Positions 18,922 to 28,503 are shown, counted from the stretch's first letter. The stretch is DNA of 53,147 bases from Streptomyces sp. F63 (GCF_018070345.1 NZ_JAGPXX010000040.1:1-53147); one strand, 5' to 3'. Numbers and translations are program-made. Notes: generated by a model not told the origin, from the letters alone.

Positions 18922-19233
18922 TCAGCGGCCGAGCGCCCGGGCGAGTTCCTGCTTGTTCATCGAGGAGCGCCCCTCGACGCCCCGCTTCCTGGCCTCCTCG
19001 TAGAGCTCGTCCCGCGTCTTCGAGGCGCCGCCGGAGCTCTTGGAGCCGCCGGCGCTGCGGGATCGGCTGGAGCTGCCGCTGCCCGACTTCGTCTCGCCGG
19101 ACTGCGCCCGCTTCTTGTTCACCGTCCGGGCCGCCAGCTCCTTGGCCCGTCCGGTCGAGGCACCGCGCTTCTCGGCGCCCTCCTTGATGTGCTCGTACTG
19201 CCGCTCACGCTTGGAACCGGGATTCCCGGGCAT
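18922..19233 (-). CDS. Small basic 'plasmid stabilization protein'-type protein with Rho-N-like tail
   Basis: 103 residues, highly charged. The N-terminus NPGSKRERQYEHIKEGAEKRG is a motif of proteins often annotated as plasmid stabilization protein in Streptomyces; the middle is a Ser/Gly/Lys linker; the C-terminus (KTRDELYEEARKRGVEGRSSMNKQELARAL) resembles a SAP/Rho N-terminal-like fold that binds nucleic acid. It has no partner gene. The annotation name is historical; a chromosomal nucleic-acid-binding role is at least as likely. Confidence 0.75.
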   Translation of the reverse strand: MPGNPGSKRERQYEHIKEGAEKRGASTGRAKELAARTVNKKRAQSGETKSGSGSSSRSRSAGGSKSSGGASKTRDELYEEARKRGVEGRSSMNKQELARALGR

Positions 19234-19433
19234 GTCCTCTCCTCCTTCGGAGCTCTTGTCGCGTCCTGCGCGCGGGTACCCCGGACCGGGGCGGTAACCC
19301 CGCCCGGTGGACTCCGGCCGTGCGGCCGCCCGGAGCCGGTACAGGCGGCCGGTGTACCGGCACGTCCGGCCGCTGTCCGGCCCGGCGGCAGTAACCGGAC
19401 GGGCGCGGACCGGTTGAGCGGTGGGAGAGGGGG

Positions 19434-20336
19434 ATGACCACCATGGCTGAACGCGAATCCCGGCCCGGGGCGGAAGACCCGGGACCGGAACAGCACCCGG
19501 ATCCGCTGGACGACAGCGACGACGTGACAGACCTCTTCCGCGCGGTCGGCAAGCAGATCAAGCTGCTGCGCGAACGGGCGGGCCTGACGCAGAGAGAACT
19601 GGGCGAACGGCTGCGCTACGGCGAGGACCTGATCTCGTCGGTGGAACGCGGCCGACGCGTCCCGCAACCGAAACTCCTGGAGGCGGCGGACCGGGCACTG
19701 GACGCGGGCGGCCTGTTGAAGAGCGTGACGGACGACGTCGTCAAGGCCAGGACCCGGGCCCGTGTACGCCATCCGGCCTGGTTCCGTGACTACGCCCGTA
19801 TCGAGGCGGAGGCGGCGGAGCTCAACTTCTTCAGCACGCTGACGGTGCCAGGACTGCTGCAGACGGAGGACTACGCGCGGCTCACGTTCAGCCTGCGACA
19901 GCCCCTGCTGCCCGAAGACGTCATCGAACAGCGCGTGGCCGCGCGGCTGGCACGGCAGGAGCTCCTGACCCGGTGGCCCTCCCCCATGGTCACAGCTGTC
20001 CTGGACGAGTCAGTGCTGCTCCGCCGGATCGGAGGACGGGAGGTCCAACTGGCGCAGCTCAGGCATCTTCACCACCTCGGGCAGCTCCGCAGCACGACGA
20101 TCCAGGTGCTGCCGCTGAACTGCGAGGACTACGCAGGCCACGACGGCCCCTTCATCGTCCTGACGCCCAAGGGCAAGGAACAGGTGGCGTATTTGGAGGT
20201 CCAGGGAGTCAGCCGCCTGGTCACAGATCGCGATCAGGTCCGTATCATGACGGCTCGCTATGGAGGCATTCGGGGCCAGGCGCTCACCCCGCGCGAGTCC
20301 TTGGCCCTGATCGAGAAGATGCTGAGGGAACGATGA
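19434..20336 (+). CDS. XRE-family regulator with DUF5753
   Basis: 300 residues: helix-turn-helix at about 38-90 (VGKQIKLLRERAGLTQRELGERLRYGEDLISSVERGRRVP) and a full DUF5753 domain (HPAWFRDYARIEAEA; VPGLLQTEDYARL; RLARQELLTR; VLDESVLLR; DGPFIVLTPKG; VSRLVTDRDQVRIM). Translation may start at MTTMAE or, with better spacing to GGGAGAGG, at MAERES (19443). The stop overlaps the downstream DUF397 gene by 4 nt (ATGA). Such pairs are very common in Streptomyces and often influence development or secondary metabolism. It serves as an intact reference for the truncated relative at 124-792. Confidence 0.92.
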   Translation: MTTMAERESRPGAEDPGPEQHPDPLDDSDDVTDLFRAVGKQIKLLRERAGLTQRELGERLRYGEDLISSVERGRRVPQPKLLEAADRALDAGGLLKSVTDDVVKARTRARVRHPAWFRDYARIEAEAAELNFFSTLTVPGLLQTEDYARLTFSLRQPLLPEDVIEQRVAARLARQELLTRWPSPMVTAVLDESVLLRRIGGREVQLAQLRHLHHLGQLRSTTIQVLPLNCEDYAGHDGPFIVLTPKGKEQVAYLEVQGVSRLVTDRDQVRIMTARYGGIRGQALTPRESLALIEKMLRER

Positions 20337-20539
20337 ACGCAGCGGCGTCCGCGTCGGATACCACAAGGTTCGTCTGGTTCAAGAGCAGCTACAGCGGTGG
20401 CGAGGGCGGAGAGTGCGTCGAGGTGGCGGTCCGGCCCGCCACGGTCCATGTCCGGGACTCGAAGGACGCGCGGGGAGCGCGCCTGTCGTTCGGCAGCACC
20501 CCGTGGGCGGCCTTCGTGGATTTCGCCGCCGGGCTCTGA
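20333..20539 (+). CDS. DUF397 domain protein
   Basis: 68 residues with the DUF397 pattern: FVWFKSSYSGGEGGECVEVAV, then VHVRDSKDARGARLSFGSTPWAAFVDF. It starts inside the stop of the XRE gene (ATGA overlap), so the two are coupled. DUF397 proteins are thought to interact with their cognate XRE/DUF5753 regulator, in some cases in toxin-antitoxin-like fashion. Confidence 0.92.
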   Translation: MNAAASASDTTRFVWFKSSYSGGEGGECVEVAVRPATVHVRDSKDARGARLSFGSTPWAAFVDFAAGL

Positions 20540-20823
20540 CGGCGGCGGCCCGGGTATCTCGGAGGCGCTGCGGACCACCGTCCCCGGCGCCCCTTCTCCG
20601 TTCCCGAAGTTCTTCGGAAACCCGCTCCGGCGCGGCGTGGAAACCCGCCTCCAGAGCGCCCGGCCACGGCCGGAACGGCCGGGCGCGTACGGGCGGGTGC
20701 GAGACCCTTTCCGCACTCCCCCGGGCCTCCCCAACGCCCGCTCGCGCGGCCGGGGCACACGGCCCGCGCTGGGCATGCACCGCGTTCCGGCCTAGCGTTT
20801 GTCCCCTACCACGAGGGGGCCTG

Positions 20824-21582
20824 ATGGACCGGAACATCCGCACGGTCGACGACGTGCTGAAGCTGCTCGACGGCCTGTTCGCGCCCGGAGCCGACCGGTG
20901 GACGGCCGGCGGGGCCTCCTTCTGGGACGGCTTCTACTCCGACCGCTCGAAGTCCGTCCCGTTCTTCGCCGCCAAGCCGGACGAGAACCTGGTCTCGTAT
21001 CTCGACCGGGGCCTGATCGCCCCGGGGCGCGCGCTCGACCTGGGCTGCGGACCGGGCCGCAACGCCCTCTTCCTGGCCTCGGCGGGGTTCGAGGTGGACG
21101 CCGTCGACCTCTCCCCCACCGCGATCGCCTGGGCGGAGGAGCGCGCGGCGGAAGCCGGTGCGGACATCCGTTTCCACTGCGGCGACGCCTTCGAACTCAC
21201 CGCGGCCGAACTGCCCGACGGCTGCTACGACTTGGTGTACGACTCCGGCTGCTTCCACCACCTGCCGCCGCACCGCCGCGTCAGCTACCTCGCCCTCCTC
21301 GACCGGGCCCTCGCCCCCGGCGGCCACGTGGCCCTCACCTGCTTCGCCGCCGGCGCGATGGGCTCCGAGCTCCCCGACGCGGCCTTCTACCGGGAAGGCG
21401 GGCTGCAGGGCGGGGTCGCCTACACCCCGGAGTCCCTGCGCCGGATCTTCTCCGACTTCACGGAGACCGAACTCCGCCGCATGCGCGACGAACTACCCGA
21501 TTCCCCGGCCTTCGGCGAACCCTTCCTCTGGACGGCCCTCTTCCACCGCGGAACCGCTGGGCCTTCCAGGGTCCCGGCGTGA
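20824..21582 (+). CDS. Class I SAM-dependent methyltransferase
   Basis: 252 residues with motif I ALDLGCGPGRNALFLASAGF (about 74-93), an acidic ribose-binding VDAVDLSP, motif II-like GDAFEL, YDLVYDSGCFHHLPPH, and LAPGGHVALTCF. This pattern resembles TehB/thiopurine-type methyltransferases. The substrate is unknown. ATG 20824 follows GAGGGGG by 4 nt; the open frame upstream is a shadow. It is convergent with the FG-GAP protein gene across a hairpin at 21744-21784. Between 21583 and 21743 a forward frame (MGVEVDRLHDRLDPVVQDL) looks protein-like, perhaps a relic, without a clear family. Confidence 0.87.
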   Translation: MDRNIRTVDDVLKLLDGLFAPGADRWTAGGASFWDGFYSDRSKSVPFFAAKPDENLVSYLDRGLIAPGRALDLGCGPGRNALFLASAGFEVDAVDLSPTAIAWAEERAAEAGADIRFHCGDAFELTAAELPDGCYDLVYDSGCFHHLPPHRRVSYLALLDRALAPGGHVALTCFAAGAMGSELPDAAFYREGGLQGGVAYTPESLRRIFSDFTETELRRMRDELPDSPAFGEPFLWTALFHRGTAGPSRVPA

Positions 21583-21743
21583 GGCTTCCCCCGCGCCTGC
21601 TCTCCGCACTGTTCCGGGGCCACCTCGGCGGAGAGACAACCCTGCGCCCCCCTCGCGGCCCTCATGGGGGTGGAGGTGGACCGCCTGCACGACCGCCTCG
21701 ACCCGGTGGTCCAGGACCTGCCCGCCCAGGGCTTCGAAGCATT

Positions 21744-21784
21744 GGGGGCGGGGCGACCGGAAGCACTCCGGTCACCCCGCCCCC
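21744..21784. terminator. Bidirectional hairpin terminator
   Basis: An 18-bp stem with one mismatched pair (21744-21761 with 21767-21784) and a five-base loop, located between the convergent methyltransferase and FG-GAP protein genes. Confidence 0.6.
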
Positions 21785-21818
21785 GTGTCCGTCCCCTGGT
21801 CCGGGGAGGAGGGAATCC

Positions 21819-24032
21819 CTACCGCACCGCGTAGCCGAAGCGGGCGCCGACGGCCGGGAGGCCGCCCTGGCCGGGCTGGTGGGTGGTGACCGCGGCGACC
21901 GCGCCGCCGGCCGTCACGTTGGACAGTGGCAGGGCGTGGACGGCGCCGGAGCCCGGGCCGTACGGCATGCCGACGTACAGGTGGCTGCCGGTGAAGTGGA
22001 GGCTCTTGCCGAGGTACTGGCCGGCTCCCGGCGTGCCGGGGATGCCGTCGCCGTCGCCGGCCTCCAGCCATCGGTCGTGGGCACCGGGCGTGCCCAGCAG
22101 CGAGAAGCTGAGGATCGCGCCCGCCCTGGCCGTGCTGCCGATGGCCTCGTGGGGGATGCCGACGGCGAGCTTCATCGTCTCCGTGGTGCTCACCGCGCGG
22201 GGCGCGGTGTTCACGGCGGTCACGGTGGAGCCGAAACGGTCGCCCGCCTCGGAGGTGCCGACCACGTCGTCGGTCGGGGTACCCGATTCGTACCAGCTGA
22301 GTCCGCTGTAGGTGCCCGTGGCGGTGATGCGGAAGGTCAGGACGGCGCCCGTTTCGGCCTGGTTGGCGCCGTCGATGGTCAGTCCCTCGCCGGGCGTGCC
22401 GACGGCGAGGATCGACTCCTCGGCGGTCGCCGCGCCCGACGGGCGGTACGGGGCCAGGGCCAGGGCTTTGCCGAACTCGTCGCCGGGCTCGGCACCGCCG
22501 GCGACCGTGTCCAGGTCCTGGTCGAGGCCGAACCGCGGGGTGGGCCGGCCCTCGGCGTTCAGCGTGTGGTCGAGGACCGCCACGTTGCCGGCGTCCGCGT
22601 CGGAGCCGATGGCCTCGCCGGGGGCGCCGACGGCGATGTAGTTGGCGTCGGCCGCGACGGCGCCGCCGAAGCCGTCGTTCGCCTCCACACCGCCGGGCAC
22701 GCCCGTGCTGTCCTGGTGGAAGGCGATGTTGGTGGTGCCGTGCACGTAGAAGACGCTGCCCGCCTTGGCGGCGCCGTCGAGGCCCTCGCCGGGCGCGCCG
22801 ATCACCACGAAGGGCTCACCGGCGGCGCTGACGCCGGCGGCGAGGGTCTGGCCGGTGCGGTCGCCCGCCTCGGCGGACGAGGCGGCCATGGAGCCCGTCC
22901 CGGTGCCCTGTTCGTAGTGGGTGGCCTTCTTCGCGCCGGTGCCGAGGCCGCCCGGGGCGCCGTGCAGGATGTCGACCATGCCGGTGTCCTTGGCGCCGCC
23001 GAGGTCCTCGGAGGGGATGCCGACGACCAGGTCGGTGCAGCCGTCCTGGTCGTAGTCGACGGTGTCGACGGCCTCGCCGAACCAGTCGCCCGCCTCGGAG
23101 CCGCCCGGCACCCAGTCGAGGTCCTGGTTGATCTCGGCGGTGCCCTTGCCGCCGCCGTGGACGATACGGACGACGCCGGCACCGGCGTCGCCGCCGACGG
23201 CCGCCGCGGGGTCGGCGATGGCGGTGTCCTCCACGCCGTCGCAGTTGAAGTCGGTGATGCGGGGCGCGCCGATCCGGTCGTTCACCCAGGAGGCCAGGTC
23301 GTCGACGCGGGCGGCGACGCCCCCGGTGCCGGTCACGGTCTCGTCCACGCCGTAGCAACCGCCCTGGTGGGACTGGCTGCTGAGGGCGGCCAGCCGGTGC
23401 GTGCCGTCCGTGACGCGGACCATGGGGCCGCCGGCGTCGCCCCTGCACGCGGCCACGCCGTCCTTGCCGGTGACCGTGGCGGTGGTGGCGGTGGTGGCGT
23501 CCACCGAGAACGTGCCGGTGTGCAGGTTCAGCGGCGCCCACTCCGTCGCGCTGCGGCCGTACCCGGCGAACTTCAGCTCCTCGCCGGCGGCGGGCGCGGC
23601 GGTGGCCAGGGCGATCGGGGTGACGTTGGTGACCGGGCGGCTCAGCCGGGCCAGCACCACGTCGCGGTCGGTGCGGGGCACGAGCTCGACGACCTCGCGC
23701 ACCGCCCCCGCGGAGGTGCTCGTCAGGTCGGTGCGGCCGATGGTCGCGGTGGTCTTCCGGGCCGGCTTGCCCGCGGGCACCGTGAGGTCCGCGGCCGGGT
23801 TGTCGGCGAAGCAGCTGGCCGCGGTGAGCAGCCACTCGCGGTCGACCAGCACGCCGGAACAGCCCCGGTCGTGGGGGCCGACGGTGACCTGCGCGGTGTA
23901 GGCGTGGGTGGTCTCGGACGCGGGTGAGGCCGGGCCGGTGACCGCGCCGGCCGGGCCGGCGGCCAGAGCGGCCGATCCCAGGGTCAGGACGGCGGTCAGT
24001 GCGGCACGGCGCACGGGTCTGGTGTGTCTCAT
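21819..24032 (-). CDS. Secreted trypsin-fold protein with FG-GAP repeats, catalytic His and Ser replaced
   Basis: 737 residues from ATG 24032: signal peptide (1-30), S1 trypsin-like domain (about 42-245), then FG-GAP beta-propeller repeats to the end (ITDFNCDGVEDTAIADP; DQDGCTDLVVGIPSEDL; VVIGAPGEGL; IAVGAPGEAIG). The His of TAAHC is Ser73 (LLTAASCF), and the nucleophile of GDSGGP is Ala200 (CRGDAGGPM); Asp124 is retained. I checked both codons on the reverse strand (AGC and GCC). It should therefore be proteolytically dead and probably binds ligands. The reading frame stays open upstream to 24848, but the signal peptide fixes the start. It lies 56 nt downstream of a small secreted-protein gene. 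Confidence 0.88.
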   Translation of the reverse strand: MRHTRPVRRAALTAVLTLGSAALAAGPAGAVTGPASPASETTHAYTAQVTVGPHDRGCSGVLVDREWLLTAASCFADNPAADLTVPAGKPARKTTATIGRTDLTSTSAGAVREVVELVPRTDRDVVLARLSRPVTNVTPIALATAAPAAGEELKFAGYGRSATEWAPLNLHTGTFSVDATTATTATVTGKDGVAACRGDAGGPMVRVTDGTHRLAALSSQSHQGGCYGVDETVTGTGGVAARVDDLASWVNDRIGAPRITDFNCDGVEDTAIADPAAAVGGDAGAGVVRIVHGGGKGTAEINQDLDWVPGGSEAGDWFGEAVDTVDYDQDGCTDLVVGIPSEDLGGAKDTGMVDILHGAPGGLGTGAKKATHYEQGTGTGSMAASSAEAGDRTGQTLAAGVSAAGEPFVVIGAPGEGLDGAAKAGSVFYVHGTTNIAFHQDSTGVPGGVEANDGFGGAVAADANYIAVGAPGEAIGSDADAGNVAVLDHTLNAEGRPTPRFGLDQDLDTVAGGAEPGDEFGKALALAPYRPSGAATAEESILAVGTPGEGLTIDGANQAETGAVLTFRITATGTYSGLSWYESGTPTDDVVGTSEAGDRFGSTVTAVNTAPRAVSTTETMKLAVGIPHEAIGSTARAGAILSFSLLGTPGAHDRWLEAGDGDGIPGTPGAGQYLGKSLHFTGSHLYVGMPYGPGSGAVHALPLSNVTAGGAVAAVTTHQPGQGGLPAVGARFGYAVR

Positions 24033-24088
24033 GAAGTCAGTCCTTTGAGGCGCTGGCAGACAGGGCTGGCGGAGGGACTCGCCGGGCA

Positions 24089-24637
24089 CTACGCGGAGGT
24101 CCTGATCTCCACGAGCATGTGGGGGCGGCCCTCCGGGTCGGCGCTCTCGCCCACCGCCTGCCAGGTGTTCGCCGGAACGTCGACGGAGGACTCCTCGGTG
24201 CCGGCGGTCATGTCGAGTTCCGTGTCGTGCGCGCTGGTGCGGACGCCGTAGACGGAGGGGAGTTCCAGGGTCAGCCAGCCGCTGTTGCCGGTGACGGCGA
24301 AACAGATCCGGGCGTTGGCCCGGGAGTAGACCTCCAGCAGGCCGGTCCCGCTCGCGCAGTCGGCGAGCGTGATGCGGCCGTCGCCGCGCTTGAGGACGAT
24401 GCCCTGCTCCGCGAGGATCTTGTCCGCGTTCGGGTAGTCGTAGGTCTCGACCGCGTAGCCCGGGGCCTCGTCGGCGACGGCTTCGGCGGAGGCGGCCCGC
24501 TCGCCGGCGGGCGTTCCCGGCTGGCCCCCCGTCAGCACGGCCCACGCCAGGGCACCGGCGGCCACGGAGCCGCCCAGGATGCGTGCCGCGAGGCGTCCGG
24601 TTCTTGTTCTCGGCGTGGTGGTGCCACGTTTCTTCAT
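24089..24637 (-). CDS. Secreted hypothetical protein
   Basis: 182 residues with a signal anchor or peptide (RLAARILGGSVAAGALAWAVL, about 15-35), then a compact domain with a cysteine pair (ADCASGTG and RICFAVTG). The segments YDYPNADKILAEQGIVLKRG and TGNSGWLTLELPSVYGVR suggest a small beta-rich extracellular domain. I do not recognise a named family. It is co-directional with the pseudo-protease, ending 56 nt before it, so the two may form an operon. Confidence 0.7.
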   Translation of the reverse strand: MKKRGTTTPRTRTGRLAARILGGSVAAGALAWAVLTGGQPGTPAGERAASAEAVADEAPGYAVETYDYPNADKILAEQGIVLKRGDGRITLADCASGTGLLEVYSRANARICFAVTGNSGWLTLELPSVYGVRTSAHDTELDMTAGTEESSVDVPANTWQAVGESADPEGRPHMLVEIRTSA

Positions 24638-24994
24638 CGCAGTCCTCAGGGTCGTAACCGGCTCGGGAGCCGGAACGGGTTCGGAAATGGGTGTGAATGC
24701 TGCGGCGCGTCAAAGGCCCGCATTTTTCCCATGGAATCCACGCGACAGAAAACGTCCATGCTTGCGGAATCACCCCCCGCTCATATCCGCAGCCCTGTGC
24801 ATACAAGGCCGCCGACGGAAGATCTGTCCACCCGTTGAACCACCGCAAACGGGCTCAAATCCACAACGGTCTCATGACCTGCGTCACAGTGCGGGAAGGT
24901 TGTCCGAGAAGCTGTATACGTTCCAAAAAGAAACGGTGTCCGGTGCATAACGTTCCGCTTTTCCCGGTCCGGGGGGCAGGGCGGCAAATCGCTA

Positions 24995-25023
24995 TTGACC
25001 CGGCAATGAGCCGGCCGTACCTT
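24995..25023 (+). promoter_or_regulatory. Candidate promoter of the ALF-repeat gene
   Basis: TTGACC (24995-25000) and TACCTT (25018-25023) are separated by 17 bases, about 100 bases upstream of the TTG start. The 24638-25119 gap otherwise holds no gene that I can support and is less GC-rich than its surroundings. Confidence 0.5.
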
Positions 25024-25119
25024 CGGATCCGGCAGCCCGAAATCCCGTCGAAACAAAGCGGACTGAGGGTCTGTCATGTTTTTCTCGCAGCGCATTCCGT
25101 GCGCGGAAGGAGGCATATC

Positions 25120-28100
25120 TTGCCCGCATCACTGTGGAGCAGACGCCGGATCCTCACGAGCCTCGCCGGGGTGGCGGCCGTCCCCGCCCTGCCCTCGATC
25201 CTCACCCTGACCGCCGCCCCCGCCCACGCCGCCACGGCCGGCACCGTGGACACCGGCCTGCCCGACACCGACCGGGGCAAAGCCGTGTGGGCCTACAAGA
25301 CGGGCGGACGGGCGACCCGCGAGGCCGCCGCCGCCGCCCTCGCCGGGTCCTCGGCCGCCGTATCGGCCTTCCTCACGGGCGACTTACCCGCGGTGAACGC
25401 CGAGGACAACCGCTTCACCGTTCTCTCCTCGCTCTCGCACGCGGGCACATCCACCCGCCAGGCGGCCGAGACGGCGTTGTCCGCGGGGGACGACGCGATC
25501 GCGGCCTTCCTGGAGAGCGGCTACGCCCAGCCCCTGGAGACCGACATGCGGGTCGCGGTCTTCACCATCCTCGACAACGGCGGCACCGCCGTGCGGCGGG
25601 AGGCCAACAAGGCGCTGGACGCGGGCACGTCGGCGGCACTGCGGACCTTCCTGGAGAGCGGCCAGTACACGGCGCGCGCCGAGGACGAGCAGGTCGAGGT
25701 CTTCAGGATCCTCTCCACCGCCTCCCCGCAGGTGAAGGTGTACGCCGAACGCGCCCTGTCCGAAGGCACACCCGAGGCGATCAGCCAGTTCCTCGCCTCC
25801 GGCCAGTACATCGCCCGCGCCCGGGACGAAGAGGCCGCCACGATCGACCAGTTGGTCAAGATCGTCGAACGCGAGGGCAAGCGCGCCCAGCTCCGGACGG
25901 AACAGGCCGTCGCGGCCTCCGACCAGGCCAAGGAGGCCGCCGCCAAGGCCAAGGAGGCGGCGCTCCGGGCCGCCGAGGAGGCCCAGGCCGCGCAGAACGA
26001 CGTCCGCAAGTCGGCCGCCGCCGCCAACAAGGCGGCCGGTGCCGCCCGCGGTGCCTCCGCCGCCGCCAGCACGGCGATCTCCGCTTCCCGTGCCGCCCAG
26101 GCCGCCTCCGGCCGCGCCGCCCGCGCCGCGCAGGCCGCCGCTGCCGCCGCCGCGGCCGCCGGCGGTGCCGCCTCCCGGGCCTACGGCGCCGCCATCGCCG
26201 CCTCCAAGGACGCGTCCAAGGCAGCGGCCGCCCGGCAGGCCGCCCAGGGCGCCCGGGACGCCGCCGCGCGCGCGAAGACCGCCGCCGTCGCCGCCGACCA
26301 GGCCGCCATCGCCTCCCAGAACGCCTCCGCCGCAGGCGCCGCCGCCGCCGGTGCCGCGCAGAACGCCGCCGCGGCGGCCAACGCGGCCGCGAGCGCCGCC
26401 ACCAGCGCCGGGGTGGCCCAGTCCCAGGCGGCCCGGGCCCGGGCCGCCGCCGCCGAGGCCGACGCCGCCGCCGCGCGCGCCACCCGGGCGGCGGGAACCG
26501 CCCGCGCCCTCGCGAACCGGGCGGCCGCGGCCGCCCGGGTGGCACGCGACGCCGCCAACAGCGCGGCCGAGCACGCCCTGAAGGCGGCCGACGCCGCCGA
26601 GGACGCGGCCGAGAACGCGGGCAAGGCGATCGAATACGCCAAGCGGTCCACCGAGTACGCCAACGCGGCCGTGACCGCGGCCACCACCGCCGCCGACGCC
26701 GTCACGGAAGCGAAGGAGGTGGAGCAGGCGGCCCGCGAGGCCGAGACCGCACGCATCGCCCAGGACACCGAACTCGGCATCGTCGAAGCCCGTGCCCGGG
26801 CCCAGGCCGAGACCGACGACACCAGGCGGGCCGACCGGCAGCGCACCCAGGCCGACCGGATCGCCACCGAGGTCAAGGACCTCATCGCCGCCGCCGAGTC
26901 GGCGCTGGACTCCGGGGACACCGCTGCGGCGGTCGCCGACGGCCGCAAGGCCGCCGTCAAGCTCCTCGACTCGACCGGCAGCTGGACCCGGGAGGCCGCC
27001 GAGTACGCCCTCTCCGGCACCGACGAGGACATCGTCAACTGGATCAGCGCGGACCGGCTCCTCGCCCAGGGCCAGGACGACCGGGAGAGCGTCCTCAGCC
27101 TCGCCCGGCTCGGCACGCCCGCCGTCGCCGAGGCCGCCTCCCGCGCCCTGGCCGACACCGCCCCCGGCGCGGTCCGCGACTTCCTCGACAGCGGCGCCAT
27201 CGAGGCCGCCGCCGAGGACAACCGCGTCGCGGTCTTCGCGCTCCTGAACTCGAACCCCGGCGCGGCCGTCAAGGCGGGGGCCGAGGCCGCGCTGGAGGAC
27301 GGCAGCGCCCGCGCCCTGCACCGCTTCCTCACCGTCGGCTTGGCGGACGCCACCAAGGAGGACGACAACGTAGAGCTCTTCCGCCTGCTCGACTCGGGCG
27401 GCCCCTACATGAAGTCGGCGGCGCAGATCGTGCTGGAGGGCTCCGCCCGGATGCGGCGCGCCTTCGTCGTCCGCGACAAGTTCAAGGTCGCCCGCCTCGA
27501 CCAGGACCACGCCACCCACATCGCCGCCGTCCGCGCCGCCATCGCGCACGCGGCGAAGGTCGCCGCGAAGGCCCAGGAGGACGCCGCACTGGCCTCCAAG
27601 GCCGCCGCCGAAGCCCGGGAGGCCGCCGACAAGGCGTCCGAGTGGGCAGCGGCGGCACAGGACTACGCCAACAAGGCCGCGGCCTCGGCGAAGGAGGCCA
27701 AGGCCAACGCGGACGAGGCCGACCGCTCCGCCGCGGCCGCCGCCGAGTCCGCCAAGTCGGCGCAGTCGGCGGCGGCCACGGCGCGCAGCGCCGCCCGCTC
27801 CGCCAACTACTCGATGACCCAGGCCGTGGCATCCGCCAAGCAGGCGGTCTCGTCCGCCGCCTCGGCCCAGTCCTCCGCCTCCGCGGCCCGGGCCTCCGCC
27901 CTCCAGGCCGGCAAGGACGCGCAGGCAGCCGCTGCCGCCGCCAGCCAGGCGCGCGCCATCGCCGTCGAGAAGCGGCGCGCCGAAGCCGCCGAAGCCGCCC
28001 GCAGGGCGGCCGAAACGGCCAGGCAGAACGAGCAGGACGGCACCAACCCCTCCGACAAGCCCGAGCACGACGACAACACCGGCGACACCAAGTTCTGGGG

Positions 28101-28503
28101 CATGTGGCCGGAGGACGCGGGCGACGTCAAGGACTGGGCGGCGGCCACCGGGCACTGGAGCACGGTCCTCGGCGGGGTCTCGCTCGGTCTCACCGTCCTC
28201 GCCCCGTTCACCGGGCCGTTCGCCCCCATCGTCGGGGGCGTTGGCCTGGGAGTCGGGCTCGCGTCCTGGGGCATGCAGGGGGTGAGCGCCCTCCTGTCCC
28301 TGGGCTACGAGGGCGGCTGGAGATCCCCCGAATTCCAGCAGGCGCTCGGCGTGTTCGTGATCGCCGGCATCTTCCAGGGCAAGGGGGCGATCTTCCGCAA
28401 CTTCAGGATCGGCGGGGAGACCGTGGCGCAGCAGGTCGGTGCCAAGATCTCCGGCGCCGTCAGTGACACGGTCACCACGGTGGTCGGCCTGCTCACCTGG
28501 TGA
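25120..28503 (+). CDS. Exported ALF-repeat, alanine-rich coiled protein
   Basis: 1,127 residues from TTG 25120, supported by GGAGG 6 nt upstream and a Tat-like signal immediately after (SRRRILTSLAG … APAHA). Four ALF repeats (AL..G…. FL.SG…A..ED.RV.VF.IL) are followed by a long Ala-rich helical region, four more ALF repeats (about residues 620-770), a second Ala-rich coil, a polar linker, and a C-terminal glycine-rich hydrophobic region (WSTVLGGVSLGLTVLAPF; PIVGGVGLGVGLASWG). That two-coil plus membrane segment design resembles the stalk and pre-toxin part of large secreted toxins, but the protein ends without a recognisable toxin tip. Function unknown. Very long antisense frames here are composition artefacts. 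Confidence 0.82.
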   Translation: MPASLWSRRRILTSLAGVAAVPALPSILTLTAAPAHAATAGTVDTGLPDTDRGKAVWAYKTGGRATREAAAAALAGSSAAVSAFLTGDLPAVNAEDNRFTVLSSLSHAGTSTRQAAETALSAGDDAIAAFLESGYAQPLETDMRVAVFTILDNGGTAVRREANKALDAGTSAALRTFLESGQYTARAEDEQVEVFRILSTASPQVKVYAERALSEGTPEAISQFLASGQYIARARDEEAATIDQLVKIVEREGKRAQLRTEQAVAASDQAKEAAAKAKEAALRAAEEAQAAQNDVRKSAAAANKAAGAARGASAAASTAISASRAAQAASGRAARAAQAAAAAAAAAGGAASRAYGAAIAASKDASKAAAARQAAQGARDAAARAKTAAVAADQAAIASQNASAAGAAAAGAAQNAAAAANAAASAATSAGVAQSQAARARAAAAEADAAAARATRAAGTARALANRAAAAARVARDAANSAAEHALKAADAAEDAAENAGKAIEYAKRSTEYANAAVTAATTAADAVTEAKEVEQAAREAETARIAQDTELGIVEARARAQAETDDTRRADRQRTQADRIATEVKDLIAAAESALDSGDTAAAVADGRKAAVKLLDSTGSWTREAAEYALSGTDEDIVNWISADRLLAQGQDDRESVLSLARLGTPAVAEAASRALADTAPGAVRDFLDSGAIEAAAEDNRVAVFALLNSNPGAAVKAGAEAALEDGSARALHRFLTVGLADATKEDDNVELFRLLDSGGPYMKSAAQIVLEGSARMRRAFVVRDKFKVARLDQDHATHIAAVRAAIAHAAKVAAKAQEDAALASKAAAEAREAADKASEWAAAAQDYANKAAASAKEAKANADEADRSAAAAAESAKSAQSAAATARSAARSANYSMTQAVASAKQAVSSAASAQSSASAARASALQAGKDAQAAAAAASQARAIAVEKRRAEAAEAARRAAETARQNEQDGTNPSDKPEHDDNTGDTKFWGMWPEDAGDVKDWAAATGHWSTVLGGVSLGLTVLAPFTGPFAPIVGGVGLGVGLASWGMQGVSALLSLGYEGGWRSPEFQQALGVFVIAGIFQGKGAIFRNFRIGGETVAQQVGAKISGAVSDTVTTVVGLLTW

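Noticed and set aside
20799..23927. A 1,042-codon forward open frame over the methyltransferase and FG-GAP gene
   Set aside because: Composition shadow: it crosses a convergent terminator and lies antisense to a clear secreted protein.
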